This document shows, in pieces, positions 22,421-22,873 of a stretch of DNA of 22,873 nt (the first letter of the stretch is position 1; the number at the start of each line of letters is the position of its first letter). A program made the translations under genes and the position numbers. The stretch comes from JBGLNL01 sp964548045 (GTDB lineage: Bacteria > Chloroflexota > Dehalococcoidia > SZUA-161 > SpSt-899), in assembly GCA_964548045.1 (NCBI GenBank), contig CAZJQZ010000027.1, positions 1-22,873 of the forward strand. The letters run 5' to 3'. The notes beneath the pieces are model-generated. The model worked only from the letters and a program-made list of their open reading frames with translations. It was not told the DNA's origin and ran no database searches.

Positions 22421-22873
22421 ATGAGTGAATTCGTAAAGAAGCTCAATCAGGTTTCTCATGGGGCTGGCCATACTATAGGATTCGGAGCAGTCAGCAAACC
22501 CAAAACCACTCCGATGCTACTGATTGCCCGCCTGACAAGTATGGATGAAGACTCATCAACTGCTGCTGTTTCCGGCAAAGTGGATGCGCTGCTCTATGAT
22601 ATAAAGGATAGCGCAGGTCAGGCATACACTCTTGCCAAGCTTGCCGAGAACGATGACAAAATCCCCTGGGGCGTGCGTTTGCAGAAGGCCAGTATTGAAG
22701 GGATAAACAGGCTGGCGGAGGCTGGCTGCGATTTTGTGATACTCGATCCCGAGGCGGCGGCGGGTGTTCTTCAGGAAGAAACGATGGGCAAGGTGCTGGA
22801 GGCTGGCGTGGCACTCGGGGATGGCCTGGTTCGGGCCATTGGTCAGCTATCGGTTGATGCCCTGCTCCTGACG
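22421..22873 (+). CDS. Uncharacterised protein, 3' end cut by the window
   Basis: An open frame runs from ATG 22421 to the last base with no stop (151 codons visible). An ATG immediately before it, at 22418, is also in frame, but AGGA at 22412-22415 is better spaced for 22421. The translation begins MSEFVKKLNQVSHGAG. It has alternating strand and helix segments such as PMLLIARLTSMDED, GVRLQKASIEGINRLAEAGCDFVILDPEA and VRAIGQLSVDALLLT, suggesting a TIM-barrel-like alpha/beta fold. I do not recognise the family. It starts 7 nt after the VWA gene, so it is probably part of the same operon. Codon-level coding character is good. Confidence 0.75.
   Translation, partial: MSEFVKKLNQVSHGAGHTIGFGAVSKPKTTPMLLIARLTSMDEDSSTAAVSGKVDALLYDIKDSAGQAYTLAKLAENDDKIPWGVRLQKASIEGINRLAEAGCDFVILDPEAAAGVLQEETMGKVLEAGVALGDGLVRAIGQLSVDALLLT

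Overview
This window looks like a chromosomal segment of an anaerobic or microaerophilic environmental bacterium. The gene mix (an acetone-carboxylase-type operon, secreted lipoproteins with Thr/Pro-rich linkers, a small RRM protein, and a MoxR/CoxE-like pair) suggests Chloroflexota, perhaps Dehalococcoidia. That placement is an inference from gene content; no marker gene here settles it. There are no rRNA, tRNA, CRISPR or transposase features, and no gene-free gap exceeds about 300 bases.

Region 1 (1-6020) is a tightly packed plus-strand operon. It encodes a beta-hydroxyacid dehydrogenase, then an alpha-like (HyuB), a gamma-like and a beta-like (HyuA) subunit of an acetone carboxylase-family enzyme, and ends at a strong hairpin. 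The order alpha-gamma-beta, the candidate metal-site residues, the gamma cysteines and the ATP-binding motifs are all visible. The substrate is unknown. Three copies of a 10-bp direct repeat lie upstream.

Region 2 (6068-12790) carries exported proteins. Four have a lipobox: an orphan amino-acid-type solute-binding protein, a lipoprotein with an unexpected internal hydrophobic segment, a coiled-coil/SH3-like lipoprotein, and a carboxylesterase lipoprotein with an extra C-terminal domain. A minus-strand SRPBCC-fold gene interrupts them and faces a shared bidirectional terminator.

Region 3 (12853-14027, minus strand) is a two-gene unit. It encodes a small multi-pass membrane protein and a membrane-anchored protein with papain/C39-like Cys, His and Asp/Asn motifs.

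Region 4 (14142-19697) is a signalling island: kinase 1, receiver 1, HEAT-repeat protein, kinase 2, receiver 2. Kinase 1 is membrane-bound with an extracytoplasmic sensor. Kinase 2 is soluble, with a zinc ribbon and a PAS domain. The kinase cores, the receivers and the spacers between them are clearly duplicated, while the sensor halves are unrelated. Neither receiver has an output domain, so the HEAT protein between them is a natural candidate partner (inference).

Region 5 (19702-22873) has an RRM RNA-binding protein with a foldable leader, set between two look-alike hairpins. It is followed by a MoxR-type AAA+ ATPase, a CoxE-like VWA protein whose start codon follows a -10 box directly, and the 5' part of an unrecognised gene cut by the window end.

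Two themes cross the regions. Three promoters share the form TTGC-N2-N17-TATAAT (before 9267, 14231 and 17970). Two genes (8511-9059 minus, and 21232) have -10 boxes so close to the start codon, with no Shine-Dalgarno, that leaderless mRNAs are likely.
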